NCBI GenBank assembly: GCA_038106145.1
Contig: JAYODD010000007.1
Coordinates: 1-64,000, forward strand
Direction: 5' to 3'
Origin: JBFJKD01 sp038106145
Lineage (GTDB): Bacteria > Pseudomonadota > Gammaproteobacteria > Pseudomonadales > Porticoccaceae
Length of the DNA: 64,000 bases
How positions within the stretch are numbered: the stretch's first letter is position 1; each line of letters starts with the position of its first letter. The position numbers were made by a program, and so were the translations under genes. The notes under the pieces were generated by a model. That model saw nothing but the letters and a program-made list of their open reading frames with translations. It was not told the origin of the DNA and searched no databases. Shown here piece after piece: positions 9,040 through 18,995 of this stretch.

Positions 9040-12000
9040 ATGACAAAGATTCACATAAAAAAGGCTATTGAAGGACACGACTTCCGGTTCTGGTTGCCGG
9101 CGATGATTGCCGTGGTAATCAGTCTACTGATAGCGGGCTGGGGTGTTTTTCGCTACACCACGCTGGATCAGGAAGTTCGACGCACTGCTATCGAGCACTG
9201 GCAAACCGTGTTGGCGCGCTTGCAGCAGCCCATGGGGGCACGTCTGGAAGCGGTAGCGAACAATGGTGAAGCCGGAAAAAAGGACGGCGAAACGGTTGAT
9301 CAACTGATGCGCAGTTTTCCGGCGGGCGACGGCATCACTCTGGCGTTAATCGATAGCGTCGGCACGGTTCTTTTCGCCAATCGGCCGGAGCTAAAACATC
9401 GGCCGGTGGCAACGGTCCTGCCGAATTTTGATCTCGCTGAGGCGGGGACCTCCCGCGATCCTGGGCGGGCGCCACTGGTCCGGGTGGATAAACAACGCCA
9501 GTTGTATGGCTACGCCGGGGTCGATGCGCGAGTTCATGCCAACGATGGAGCAGGGTCGACAGAACGTTCAGCACCACCAGCCGACGTAGTACTTTTTGTC
9601 CATCAGGATTTGACCGTGAGCGTTGCGCCGTTACTGAGAAAACTGGCGGTGGAAGTCGGCTTACTGCTGCTTATGGGACTGGTCACGGTGATGGCGGTGG
9701 TCGTCAGTCTCCGGCATTTCGTCATCCGGCCGTTACAAATGATTGAAGGGAAACTGCCGCGCAAGGTCGATGAGAATGATTTACCGCCGACGGGATTGTG
9801 GGCTGCCCACGAGGGAAAGGTCGGTCGAATCGCACAGGAGCTGGACAAAACAACTGACGCGCTGCGCGACCGGGAGCAACGGCTTGATCGCATTGTGCAA
9901 TCCATCGCCGATGGCGTTATCGCCGTCGATCATGAAGGCCGCATCGAATGGTTAAATCCGGTGGCCGAGGCGCTTACCGGATGGCCCCGCGAGGAAGCAC
10001 TGGGTCAGACCCTGCGTACGGTATTTCCCGTTGTCCAGAGAAGAACTGGAAAAACCGTACACGATGCGTTGCACAGAGTGTTGACCACCGGCACGGTGCT
10101 CGAAGAGGGCAATAATCTTATTTTGCATGATCGCCAGGGGTTGCAACACGATATCAGTGCCAGCGCCGCACCGATATTTGGCGCCAATGGGGAGACGGTC
10201 GAAGGAGCGGTGCTGACCTTTCGCGATCTGTCGGATTATTATCGCGCCCGGGACCAAAACCGAGTGAACGCGGTCGCTTTTGACACGTCGGCCCCGCAGA
10301 TAATTGCCGACCGGGACGGCAAAATTATTCGCGTCAATCAGGCTGCTCTCGGAATTAGCGGGTATCTCGAGACGGAATTTTTGGGGAAGTTTTTACAAGG
10401 GTTCATTTTTGATGTGAGTCGCAGCCCAACATTAAGGATGTTTTTCGAGGGGAGCGCCCAGCCCGGCAGCTGGAGGGGCCGTGCCGAGCGACGCGATAAA
10501 AGTGGAAAAATACATCATTTCCTTGATTTGATAACTCCGATTTACGACGACGGAGAACTGACCAACTATGTTGCCAGCTTTCAGGATATTACCAGCCTGG
10601 TAGCGGCGTCGGATACGCTGAAAAAAACCGAACAAGTCTACCAGTCGCTGGTGGATTCGATTCACGACGGCGTTCTGGTGATTTCACGGGGCCTGATTGT
10701 GGAATGTAATCCCCAGTTGTGCGAAATCATCAACCGGGACAGGAGCGATATTGTCGGGCGTTCGGTCGCCGATATCTCTCCCCTTAATCAGCCTGGGGGC
10801 TTGGCGTCTGACCGCCCCCTCCGCGAAGTTCTCGCGCAGCAGGGTGCCATCAGCTCGGGAACCTTTGAGTGGACGGTGTTCGATCGCGATGGTGCCCCGG
10901 TCGACACCGAAGCGAGTGTAAAACGCATAACCTGGGCGGGGCAAAAGATGACGCTGTGCACCATCCGCGATATCAGTGCCCGCAGGCGCCACGAGCAGGA
11001 ACGTCAACTGCTGCTGGAGCGGCTCAAGCGCAAGGAACAGATGACTGTTCAGGCCGCCAACATTGGCGGTATTGCGACCTTTGAGGTGGATTTGAGCACG
11101 GGACTGGTGCTTGACTACATCGGTGTGGACGAGATGCTGCAATTACCGGAGGGCGAGCGGTTACCCTCCATCGAAGGGTATCTGCAAAGTGTGCATCACG
11201 AAGATCGGGATGGTCTCGCAACGATAATTGCACAGGGAATTGAACAGGGCGCGTCCCTGCTTAGTGAACACCGGATTGTGTGGCCGGACGGCACTATCCG
11301 CTGGATACGCAGCAACGCAGAGCTGGAATACGCTGCGGACGGCACCCCCGTATTTATGCGGGGGGCGTTTATCGATATCACCGCTTACAAACTGGCGCAG
11401 GGGCAAATCGAACAGCTTGCCTACTACGATGCCCTGACCGGGCTGGCCAACCGCCGTTTATTGCTGGATCGCCTGCGGCAGGCCTGTGCCCAGGCACAGC
11501 GCAATGGCGAACACGGCGGAGTCCTGTTTATCGATCTCGATCGCTTCAAGTTATTGAACGATAGTCTGGGTCATCGCGCCGGGGATGATCTGTTACAAAA
11601 AGTTGCCGAGCGCTTGCGGGCGATGCTCCGCGATGAGGACACCGTGGCACGCCTCGGGGGNNNNNNNNNNCGATGAGTTTGTGGTGGTGCTGCCGACCCT
11701 GGGAGCATCCGCCATGGAAGCGGCCCATCAGGCCCATCGCGTGGCGGAGAAAATTCGCGAAATGCTGGCGACGGTGTGCGAAGTAGACGGTCCGGGTTAT
11801 TACCTCTCGGGAAGCATTGGTGTTGCACTGTTTCCGTCCGACGGGGAAAACGCGGAGGTGATTCTGCACCACGCGGACGCCGCGATGTATGTGGCCAAAA
11901 ATAATGGCCGCAATACCATTGCCTACTACGAGCACCGCTTACAGGAAGACGCGGATCGACGTTTGTCCCTGGAGCAGGACTTGCGCAAAGCGGTTGAGCA

Positions 12001-12760
12001 GGAGCAGTTGGAGCTTTATTACCAACCGCGCATCGACGGTGGCAAAGTGGTGGGCGCGGAGGCATTGTTGCGCTGGCATCATGGGAGCCGTGGTGCAGTA
12101 TCGCCGCTGGAGTTTATTCCTGTTGCCGAAGAGACCGGGTTGATCTTTCCCCTCGGCAAATGGGTTATGCGGACCGCCTGCAATCAACTGGCACAGTGGA
12201 ATGCGGGGCAGGGTGGTGAGCCCGTGGGTATTGCTGTGAATGTCAGTCCCTTACAGTTTCGCCATCCCGATTTTATCGATTGCGTGACACAAAATTTGCT
12301 GCGTACCGATGTTGATCCCCGGCTCCTGACCATTGAAATTACCGAGGGAACTCTGATTGAAAATATCGATGAAACCGTTAGCAAGCTCAATCAACTGAAA
12401 GCACTCGGGGTGAAGATTTCCATTGACGATTTCGGCACAGGCTACTCGTCTCTGTATTACCTGAAAAATTTACCCCTGGACGAGATCAAGATTGATCAGT
12501 CCTATATTCGCGATATTCTGACGGATAGCAACGATCTGGCTATTGTCGACAGTATTATTGCGATTGCCGATAACCTGGGGCTGGTGCTGGTGGCGGAAGG
12601 CGTGGAAACTATCGAGCAGGCGCGCTTACTGCGCAAGATGGGTTGCGACTGCCACCAGGGTTTCCTCTACTCCAAAGCGGTTGAGGCCACAGTATTTACC
12701 AGGCAATTTTTGTCGGCCGAGACCACCAACGTCCTGCCATTTGACCGGGCATCCGCATAG
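9040..12760 (+). CDS. Membrane PAS-GGDEF-EAL c-di-GMP turnover protein (paralogue 2), interrupted by an N-run
   Basis: This has the same architecture as the gene at 668-4345: TM1 near the N-terminus (FWLPAMIAVVISLL), a periplasmic sensor, TM2 (LLLLMGLVTVMAVVV), four PAS-like domains, GGDEF and EAL. Ten Ns at 11661-11670 split the reading frame. Joining the flanking bases directly reads cgc-ctc-ggg-ggc-gat-gag-ttt (RLGGDEF), so the real gene is one frame of about 1236 residues. The I-site RDED is present before GGDEF. The EAL domain has the canonical EALLRW, DDFGTGYSS and EGVET motifs, so both activities look possible. The close match to the other gene from LAYYDALTGLANRRLL onward indicates duplication. 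The ribosome-binding site is weak. Confidence 0.9.
11661..11670. other. Assembly joint: run of ten N inside the GGDEF codons
   Basis: Exactly ten N separate ...ctcggggg from cgatgag.... Read as ten bases they shift the frame and create a TGA at 11674. Removing them restores the GGDEF codons with no base missing. It is a fixed-length scaffold pad, not a biological frameshift. Confidence 0.95.
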
Positions 12761-13012
12761 AAAGTGTCCCGGCGTCGCGTCATTCCGGTTAGCACTCTCG
12801 CTACTTAATCCCTGACCGGCACGGTAGAACACTGCCTGGAGGCGATTACTCTGGGCGGATGGTCACCCCCGATCCCCGACGAGTGTCGACGTTGGCAGCT
12901 ACCATCCGTTGACGGCGCAGGGGTAGCGGTTCTCGACTTTTGCTGGTTTGCGGTTAGAATAACTTTGTCAACTTAGAGTGGCACCTGTCATAACTACAAA
13001 TACAGAGGGCTT

Positions 13013-15004
13013 ATGAATATAAACATGCTGTTTCCTCCCGTGTTAGGCGCGTTGGGGCTGGTCTGCGCTTTTATTCTCTACTTAATCGTCATGCGCTACC
13101 CGCCTGGCGAGGACAAAATCAAAAAAATTGCCGATCAAATTCACCTGGGTGCCATGGTGTTTATGCGCCGGGAATACTCCATGCTGGCCATGTTTGCCGG
13201 TGCACTGCTGGTGCTCATTTACCTGTCCGATCTGGGTGCCAACACCGCGTTGGCATTTTTGGTGGGCGCGGTCAGTTCCGCAAGTGCGGGCTGGCTGGGT
13301 ATGTTTGCCGCCACCAAGGCCAATGTACGCACTGCTACGGCGGCAAATATGGAAGGTGCCGCCTCTGCGCTGGCGGTAGCCTTTTACGGCGGTTCGGTCA
13401 TGGGCCTGTGTGTCGCGTCCCTCGGCCTGATCGGGCTCGGTGGGCTGTATTATTTTTTTAGTGGTGACATGGAGCATATTCACGCCATCCACGGTTTTGG
13501 GATGGGCGCCTCTACGGTGGCACTGTTCTCCCGGGTGGGAGGCGGTATCTTTACCAAAAGCGCCGATGTGGGTGCCGACCTGGTGGGCAAGATCGAGGCC
13601 GGAATTCCCGAGGACGATCCGCGCAACCCCGGGGTTATCGCCGACAACGTGGGGGACAATGTGGGCGACGTGGCGGGTATGGGTTCGGATATTTTTGAAT
13701 CCTATTGCGGCGCCATGATCGCGTCCATCGCCATAGCGGCCACCATGGTGGGGGATACTGCTCAGGTGGCCAAGATGTCCCTGCCGTTAGCCCTGGCCAG
13801 CATCGGGCTGATCGCGTCGATCATCGGTATCGTCGTGGTACGCGCCCGGGCAAAATCGCAACCAGGCGCGGCGTTGCGCACCGGCACTATTGCCGCGCCC
13901 GTGTTATTTGTTATCGCCGCTTACGTGTTGATTGAACGCATGGGTATTGAAGTTAGCGTTTGGTACGCGGTAGTCAGCGGTGCGTTGGGCGGAATTCTTA
14001 TTGGCCTGGTGACCGAGTATTACACCGGCGGCGCGCCGGTACGGAAAATTGCCAAGTCGGGAGAGACAGGTCCAGCGACGGTGATGATTACCGGCCTTGC
14101 TGTCGGCATGCAGTCCGTCGCTTTGCCTATCCTGTTTATTGCCGCGATTATTTACGTTTCCACCGGCCAGGCGGGGTTGTATGGGGTTGGTATCGCCGCC
14201 GTTGGCATGCTTTCTACGGTGGGTATTACCATGGCCATTGATGCCTACGGGCCGGTAGCGGACAACGCTGGTGGCATTGCCGAGATGGGGGGCATGGGCA
14301 AAGCGACGCGGGATATTACCGACTCTCTGGATGAATTGGGGAATACCACTGCGGCTATCGGCAAAGGGTTTGCAATTGGCGCGGCGGCACTGGCGGCACT
14401 GGCGATTATTGCGGCGTTTGTCGAAACTGTGGCGTTGCACAACCCCGATTTCACCCTGCAATTGTCCGATCCCGATGTGTTGGTGGGGCTGTTTATCGGC
14501 GGCATTATTCCGTTCCTGATTGCCGCCATCACCATGACCGCGGTGGGCGACGCGGCGTTTGACATGATTCACGAGATTCGCCGCCAGTTCCGGGAAATCC
14601 CCGGATTGCTGGAGGGTACAGCCGATCCGGATACCGCCAGGTGTGTGGATATTGCAACCTCCGCGGCACTGCGCAAAATGATCCTGCCCGGCGTTATCGC
14701 GGTCGGCGCTCCGCCATTGGTGGGTTTTTTACTCGGCGCCGAGACCCTGGGTGGTATGTTGGCCGGTGCATTGCTCGGCTGTGTATTGATGGCGCTGATG
14801 ATGGCGAATGCGGGTGGCGCCTGGGACAACGCCAAGAAATACGTCGAAAAGGGCAATTTGGGTGGCAAGGGATCCGCAACCCACGGCGCGGTGGTCGTAG
14901 GGGATACGGTGGGCGATCCGTTCAAGGACACCTCGGGCCCCTCCATGAACATTTTGATTAATGTAATGGCGATCGTCAGCCTGGTGATCGCGCCGTTGCT
15001 ATAG
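13013..15004 (+). CDS. hppA: Membrane-bound ion-translocating pyrophosphatase, K+-dependent type
   Basis: This is a 663-residue integral membrane protein that hydrolyses PPi to pump H+ (or Na+) across the inner membrane. The catalytic loop DVGADLVGKIE followed by NPGVIADNVGDNVGDVAG is intact, as is the C-terminal KKYVEKG ... GDTVGDPFKDT region. In the segment GNTTAAIGKG (443-452), Ala 447 and Gly 450 are the residues found in K+-dependent enzymes; K+-independent ones have Lys and Thr there. Ion specificity (H+ or Na+) cannot be decided by eye. The ATG at 13013 follows GAGGG. The gene stands alone and is followed by a strong terminator. Confidence 0.96.
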   Translation: MNINMLFPPVLGALGLVCAFILYLIVMRYPPGEDKIKKIADQIHLGAMVFMRREYSMLAMFAGALLVLIYLSDLGANTALAFLVGAVSSASAGWLGMFAATKANVRTATAANMEGAASALAVAFYGGSVMGLCVASLGLIGLGGLYYFFSGDMEHIHAIHGFGMGASTVALFSRVGGGIFTKSADVGADLVGKIEAGIPEDDPRNPGVIADNVGDNVGDVAGMGSDIFESYCGAMIASIAIAATMVGDTAQVAKMSLPLALASIGLIASIIGIVVVRARAKSQPGAALRTGTIAAPVLFVIAAYVLIERMGIEVSVWYAVVSGALGGILIGLVTEYYTGGAPVRKIAKSGETGPATVMITGLAVGMQSVALPILFIAAIIYVSTGQAGLYGVGIAAVGMLSTVGITMAIDAYGPVADNAGGIAEMGGMGKATRDITDSLDELGNTTAAIGKGFAIGAAALAALAIIAAFVETVALHNPDFTLQLSDPDVLVGLFIGGIIPFLIAAITMTAVGDAAFDMIHEIRRQFREIPGLLEGTADPDTARCVDIATSAALRKMILPGVIAVGAPPLVGFLLGAETLGGMLAGALLGCVLMALMMANAGGAWDNAKKYVEKGNLGGKGSATHGAVVVGDTVGDPFKDTSGPSMNILINVMAIVSLVIAPLL

Positions 15005-15025
15005 GTGGCGGGTTGCAGGGCACAG

Positions 15026-15052
15026 GGCGCTCGTAGTTTGAGCGCCTTTTTT
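15026..15052 (+). terminator. Rho-independent terminator of hppA
   Basis: Stem GGCGCTC (15026-15032), a seven-base loop, and GAGCGCC (15040-15046), followed by six T. It lies 22 bp after the hppA stop. Confidence 0.9.
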
Positions 15053-15080
15053 GTGGGCGCTGGTAGTCCTGGGGCGGCGG

Positions 15081-16583
15081 TTAGCGGCTGCTTTGATCCC
15101 GCGCAGCGACACGATAACCAAGGGCTTCGGTGAGGTGTGCCGTACTGACGGTCGCGCTGACCTCGAGATCGGCAATGGTGCGGGCGACTTTCAAAATGCG
15201 GTGGTAGGCGCGGGCAGATAGTCCCAGGGTGTCGATGGCGCGGTGCAATAACGCCTGTTGCGGCTTGTCCAGCGCGCAAATTCTGGTGAGTTGGGTGTGG
15301 CTCAACCCGCTGTTAAGGACGCCCTGGCGCGCGATCTGTGATTGCCGCGCGGCGCTAATGCGCTGGCGAATGGCGCCGTTGCTTTCGCCCTCGCGCCTTG
15401 TTGCGGTGAGTTCCCGTTGCGGGACCGGGCGCACCGACACCTGCAGATCGATACGATCCAGCAGGGGACCTGAAATGCGGTTCTGATAACGGTTGACCTG
15501 ATCTGGCGTACAGCGACAGCGGGCGCCGCCAAAATAGCCACAGGGGCACGGGTTCATGGCCGCCACCAGCATAAAGCGCGCCGGGTATTCGGTGCGCGCC
15601 TGAATACGGGAAATCAAGACGCGACCGGACTCCAGCGGCTCGCGCAATACCTCCAGCACGCGGCGCGGGTACTCGGGTAATTCGTCGAGGAACAGCACGC
15701 CACCGTGGGCCAGGGAAATTTCTCCCGGGCGGGGCGAACTGCCGCCGCCCACCAGTGCAGCCGCCGATGCGGTATGGTGAGGGGCGCGAAAGGGACTCTG
15801 ATGGAACTGCTCGCGCAAACCGTAGCCCGCAACCGAGTAAATAGTCGCCACCGTCAGAGCGGTGGCATCATCCAGGGCGGGCAGTATTCCCGGCAGGCGA
15901 CTGGCGAGCAGCGTCTTACCTGCCCCCGGCGGGCCGATAAGCAGCAGGTTGTGGTGCCCCGCGGCGGCGATTTCCAGGGCCCGTTTGGCCTGATGCTGGC
16001 CAATAATATCGCTCAGGCTATCCGCTGTTGTTGCCGTATCTGGCGGGCTATAGGTGGGTTGAGGGAGGTCCGCCGCCCCGCGCAGGTGCGCGCAAACCTC
16101 CAGTAGATGAGTCGCCGTAAACAGAGGCGTGGCTTTGGCCAGGGCGGCCTCGCGACCATTGGCGCCGGGTAAAATCAGACGACGTTGAGCCTGTCCACAG
16201 GCAAGCGCCGCAGGCAACACACCGTCCACGGCGCGCAATTCGCCGGACAATGCCAGTTCCCCGATAAATTCATAATCCGCCAGACTTTGTGTGGGTAGTT
16301 GTCCGGAGGCGGCCAGAATGCCCAGAGCGATGGGCAGATCGAAGCGACTGCCTTCCTTGGGGATATTTGCCGGGGCGAGGTTGATGGTGATGCGTCGCGG
16401 CGGAAATTCGAAATGGGCGTTGAGTAGCGCGCTGCGTACCCGGTCTTTGCTCTCCTTCACCGCGGTTTCCGGCAGGCCGACGATATTCAGGCTTGGCAGC
16501 CCGTTGGACAGGTGGACTTCGACGGCCACGGCCGGGGCATTTATACCGAGTTTGGCGCGGGTATGAACAATGGCAAGCGACAT
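15081..16583 (-). CDS. comM: YifB/ComM-family Mg-chelatase-like AAA+ ATPase
   Basis: This is a 500-residue protein with an N-terminal Lon-protease-like (ChlI) domain starting MSLAIVHTRAKLGINAPAV, a central AAA+ module with Walker A GPPGAGKT, Walker B VLFLDELPE, and a C-terminal Mg-chelatase domain. Length and order match ComM, a DNA-branch-migration helicase that helps integrate DNA during natural transformation. The window also holds type IV pilus genes, so competence is conceivable, but comM is widespread in non-competent bacteria too. A GGGAAG sequence lies 12 bases before the ATG. Confidence 0.95.
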   Translation of the reverse strand: MSLAIVHTRAKLGINAPAVAVEVHLSNGLPSLNIVGLPETAVKESKDRVRSALLNAHFEFPPRRITINLAPANIPKEGSRFDLPIALGILAASGQLPTQSLADYEFIGELALSGELRAVDGVLPAALACGQAQRRLILPGANGREAALAKATPLFTATHLLEVCAHLRGAADLPQPTYSPPDTATTADSLSDIIGQHQAKRALEIAAAGHHNLLLIGPPGAGKTLLASRLPGILPALDDATALTVATIYSVAGYGLREQFHQSPFRAPHHTASAAALVGGGSSPRPGEISLAHGGVLFLDELPEYPRRVLEVLREPLESGRVLISRIQARTEYPARFMLVAAMNPCPCGYFGGARCRCTPDQVNRYQNRISGPLLDRIDLQVSVRPVPQRELTATRREGESNGAIRQRISAARQSQIARQGVLNSGLSHTQLTRICALDKPQQALLHRAIDTLGLSARAYHRILKVARTIADLEVSATVSTAHLTEALGYRVAARDQSSR

Positions 16584-16674
16584 GGTTGGCGTTCTTCCCT
16601 GAAGTATGTTTTATCGGCACTCCGGCCGAGTTTGACGCGGCAATTATCCCCGCGCCCCCGCGCAAAAATCGCTG

Positions 16675-16941
16675 TTATTCGCTAGTTGGCGACTGTGCGG
16701 CCAATTGCTGTTGTAACTCGCGGACGGTCTGCTCGAGCCGGTCGAGGGTTTCCCGGGAACGGGCCAGCACCGCGCACTGAGCGTCGAACTCTTCGCGGGT
16801 GACCAGATCCATTTTCTCGAAAGCACTGCGGGCAACACGCCTGATTTGCGCGCGCATTTCTTCGTCAACAGAGGTCAGATCTCGCCCCCACAAGGATTCG
16901 AACCTGTGCATAAATTCGTTAAACAATTCGCCGGGGTTCAT
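16675..16941 (-). CDS. ubiK: Ubiquinone biosynthesis accessory factor UbiK
   Basis: This is an 88-residue protein of the BMFP/UbiK family. It starts MNPGELFNEFMHRFESLWG, continues with the conserved AFEKMDLVTREEFDAQ block and ends in a coiled coil (RSRETLDRLEQTVRELQQQL). UbiK binds UbiJ and lipids and supports aerobic ubiquinone synthesis; it can trimerise through the coiled coil. I chose the ATG at 16941; an upstream TTG would add six residues that the family lacks. It sits next to comM, an arrangement seen in many gammaproteobacteria. Confidence 0.93.
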   Translation of the reverse strand: MNPGELFNEFMHRFESLWGRDLTSVDEEMRAQIRRVARSAFEKMDLVTREEFDAQCAVLARSRETLDRLEQTVRELQQQLAAQSPTSE

Positions 16942-16967
16942 GCGGAATATCCATTTCAACGGTTCAC

Positions 16968-16987
16968 CGGGAGGATTTTACCTCCCG
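16968..16987. repeat. Perfect inverted repeat in the ubiK leader
   Basis: CGGGAGG, a six-base loop, then CCTCCCG. It lies about 27 bp upstream of the ubiK start and has no T-run on either strand, so it is not an obvious terminator. It could be a leader hairpin or a protein site. Confidence 0.5.
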
Positions 16988-17067
16988 ATGCCGGAGAGCA
17001 CCAGCAGCGGGTCAGCAAGATTATTTCCCTAACATGGTGCAGTACCCCATTGGTTTGGGGAAAACGC

Positions 17068-17082
17068 GCACAAATACGGTGC
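17068..17082 (+). promoter_or_regulatory. Probable NtrC-binding site upstream of glnK
   Basis: GCAC-N7-GTGC (GCACAAATACGGTGC) fits the NtrC enhancer consensus GCACC-N5-GGTGC in both arms and spacing, with flanking bases extending the dyad. It lies about 40 bp upstream of the -24 element. A lone half-site (TGGTGCA) is at 17035-17041. The call rests on sequence match and context; binding is not shown. Confidence 0.6.
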
Positions 17083-17122
17083 GTATTGCCTGGAAAACCC
17101 CCTCTATCCCCTGTTCTTCAGG

Positions 17123-17139
17123 TTGGCACGTGTTCTGCA
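17123..17139 (+). promoter_or_regulatory. Sigma-54 promoter of glnK-amtB
   Basis: TTGGCACGTGTTCTGCA has GG and GC separated by exactly ten bases and matches YTGGCACG-N4-TTGCW except for one T. Transcription should start near 17150, leaving a leader of about 150 bases before glnK. With the upstream NtrC-like dyad, this predicts nitrogen-limitation control. Confidence 0.82.
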
Positions 17140-17301
17140 TTGGAACATCGCAAGGTTGGTGATTTTACTCCCGACAGTGACGTCGCAAGGGGTGGCGAAG
17201 CAGGACTTTTTTTGTTTGCCGACTTACAGCCTCTTGCAAGCGAACCTTCTCGTAACCCGCGACTGCCGTGTGGGTCGCCGTAATCAATAAGGAGAACAGC
17301 T

Positions 17302-17640
17302 ATGAAAATGATCACTGCTGTGATCAAGCCTTTCAAACTGGATGACGTCCGGGAAGCTCTCGCCAATGTTGGTGTGCAGGGTGTAACGGTCACCGAGGTG
17401 AAGGGTTTTGGCCGCCAAAAAGGTCACACAGAACTTTACCGTGGGGCTGAATACGTTGTGGATTTTTTGCCCAAGGTAAAGGTGGAAGTGGCATTGTCCG
17501 ATGGTCTGGTTGAGGGCGCGGTGGAGGCCATTCTCAACGCGGCCAAGACCGGCAAGATTGGGGACGGAAAAATCTTTATTTCTGATTTGCAGGAAGCTGT
17601 GCGCATTCGCACCGGCGAAACCGGGGACGACGCGGTTTAA
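17302..17640 (+). CDS. glnK: P-II nitrogen signalling protein GlnK
   Basis: This 112-residue P-II trimer subunit starts MKMITAVIKPFKLDDV. Tyr 51 in the T-loop (ELYRGAEY), the uridylylation site, is present, as are the ATP/2-oxoglutarate residues around Gly 37-Lys 40 and the C-terminal IRTGETG. GlnK blocks the ammonium channel AmtB when nitrogen is plentiful, and amtB begins 31 bp downstream. AAGGAG lies eight bases before the ATG. A second P-II gene follows amtB at 19190. Confidence 0.96.
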   Translation: MKMITAVIKPFKLDDVREALANVGVQGVTVTEVKGFGRQKGHTELYRGAEYVVDFLPKVKVEVALSDGLVEGAVEAILNAAKTGKIGDGKIFISDLQEAVRIRTGETGDDAV

Positions 17641-17671
17641 GTTTCTTAATACTTCCAATTGGGGGAATAGC

Positions 17672-18922
17672 ATGGAAAACGATATTGTTCAGATCCAATA
17701 TGCGCTCGATACCTTTTATTTTCTGGTATCCGGAGCCTTGGTCATGTGGATGGCGGCGGGTTTCTCAATGCTTGAAGCGGGGCTGGTGAGAGCCAAAAAC
17801 ACCACCGAAATACTGACCAAGAACGTTGCGTTGTACGCCATATCCTGCGTGATGTATCTGTTGATGGGGTACACCATTATGTATGGCGGTACTGCGAACG
17901 GTTGGTCGCCGGATAGCTGGTTCGGCAACAGCATTGCCAATGCGACCACCGAGGCGGTGCTCGCCAGCGGTGGTGACACCTACTACTCCGGCGCGTCGGA
18001 TTTTTTCTTTCAGGTCGTGTTTGTTGCCACTGCGATGTCGATTGTGTCCGGTGCAGTGGCCGAACGCATGAAGCTGTGGGCGTTTCTCGCGTTTGCCGTG
18101 GTTATGACCGGTGTTATTTATCCGATCGAGGGCATGTGGAAATGGGGTGGTGGTTTTCTTGATGAGGCCGGTTTTCTCGATTTCGCTGGCTCTGGTGTGG
18201 TGCATATGACTGGCGCTGTGGCGGCCCTGGCTGGTGTGCTGTTACTGGGCGCACGCAAGGGTAAATATACCGCTGACGGCAAGGCCAACGCGATTCCGGG
18301 CGCCAATATGCCCCTGGCCACCCTCGGTATGTTTATTCTGTGGGTGGGCTGGTTTGGATTTAACGGCGGTTCGGAGTTAAAGATATCCAATATTGACGAG
18401 GCCAATGCCGTTGCCGACGTGTTTGTGAATACCAACGCTGCTGCCTGTGGCGGCCTGATTGCGGCACTGGTGGTTGCCCGCCTGCTCTTTGGCAAAGCGG
18501 ATTTGACCATGGCGATTAACGGTGCGTTGGCCGGGCTGGTGGCCATTACCGCCGAGCCTCTGACGCCCGGACCGATGCTGTCGACAGTAATTGGTGCGGT
18601 CGGCGGTGTTCTGGTGGTGTTTTCCGTGGTGGCCATGGACAAGGTCAGGATTGACGATCCGGTAGGCGCTATTTCGGTGCACGGTATCGTGGGTATATGG
18701 GGTTTGCTGGCAGTCTGTTTGTCCAACCCCGATGCCAATCTTGGCGCTCAGTTACTGGGAATTGCGGTAATTTTCGTCTGGGTGTTTGTCGCCAGTTTGA
18801 TTGTCTGGGCGGTACTCAAGGCAGTGATTGGAATACGCGTTAGCGAGGAAGAGGAATACGAAGGCGTAGATCTGTCGGAATGCGGTATGGAAGCTTACCC
18901 GGAGTTTACCTCCGCCAAGTAG
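17672..18922 (+). CDS. amtB: Ammonium transporter AmtB
   Basis: This is a 416-residue inner-membrane ammonium channel, consistent with eleven transmembrane helices. Both pore histidines are recognisable, in GVVHMTGAVA and ISVHGIVGIWG. The cytoplasmic tail EEEEYEGVDLSECGMEAYP is the conserved region that docks with GlnK. The N-terminus MENDIVQIQYALDTFYFLVS shows no classical cleaved signal peptide. I chose the ATG at 17672 because GGGGG lies just upstream; the open frame runs further back only by overlapping glnK out of phase. It is co-transcribed with glnK and followed by a terminator. Confidence 0.96.
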   Translation: MENDIVQIQYALDTFYFLVSGALVMWMAAGFSMLEAGLVRAKNTTEILTKNVALYAISCVMYLLMGYTIMYGGTANGWSPDSWFGNSIANATTEAVLASGGDTYYSGASDFFFQVVFVATAMSIVSGAVAERMKLWAFLAFAVVMTGVIYPIEGMWKWGGGFLDEAGFLDFAGSGVVHMTGAVAALAGVLLLGARKGKYTADGKANAIPGANMPLATLGMFILWVGWFGFNGGSELKISNIDEANAVADVFVNTNAAACGGLIAALVVARLLFGKADLTMAINGALAGLVAITAEPLTPGPMLSTVIGAVGGVLVVFSVVAMDKVRIDDPVGAISVHGIVGIWGLLAVCLSNPDANLGAQLLGIAVIFVWVFVASLIVWAVLKAVIGIRVSEEEEYEGVDLSECGMEAYPEFTSAK

Positions 18923-18967
18923 GGGCGAATGTCGGAATAATAAAAGGATGTTGACGCGCGACAATTT

Positions 18968-18995
18968 ACAGGGGGCATTTGCCCCCTGTTTTTTT
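18968..18995 (+). terminator. Rho-independent terminator of glnK-amtB
   Basis: ACAGGGGGC (18968-18976), an ATTT loop, GCCCCCTGT (18981-18989), then a run of T. It lies about 45 bp after the amtB stop, so the following P-II gene is probably transcribed separately. Confidence 0.93.

Noticed and set aside
13904..15279. Long minus-strand open frames opposite hppA
   Set aside because: Antisense shadows of hppA with low-complexity composition.
16846..17283. Plus-strand 145-codon open frame across the ubiK/glnK spacer
   Set aside because: It runs through the sigma-54 promoter and antisense to ubiK, with no family resemblance.
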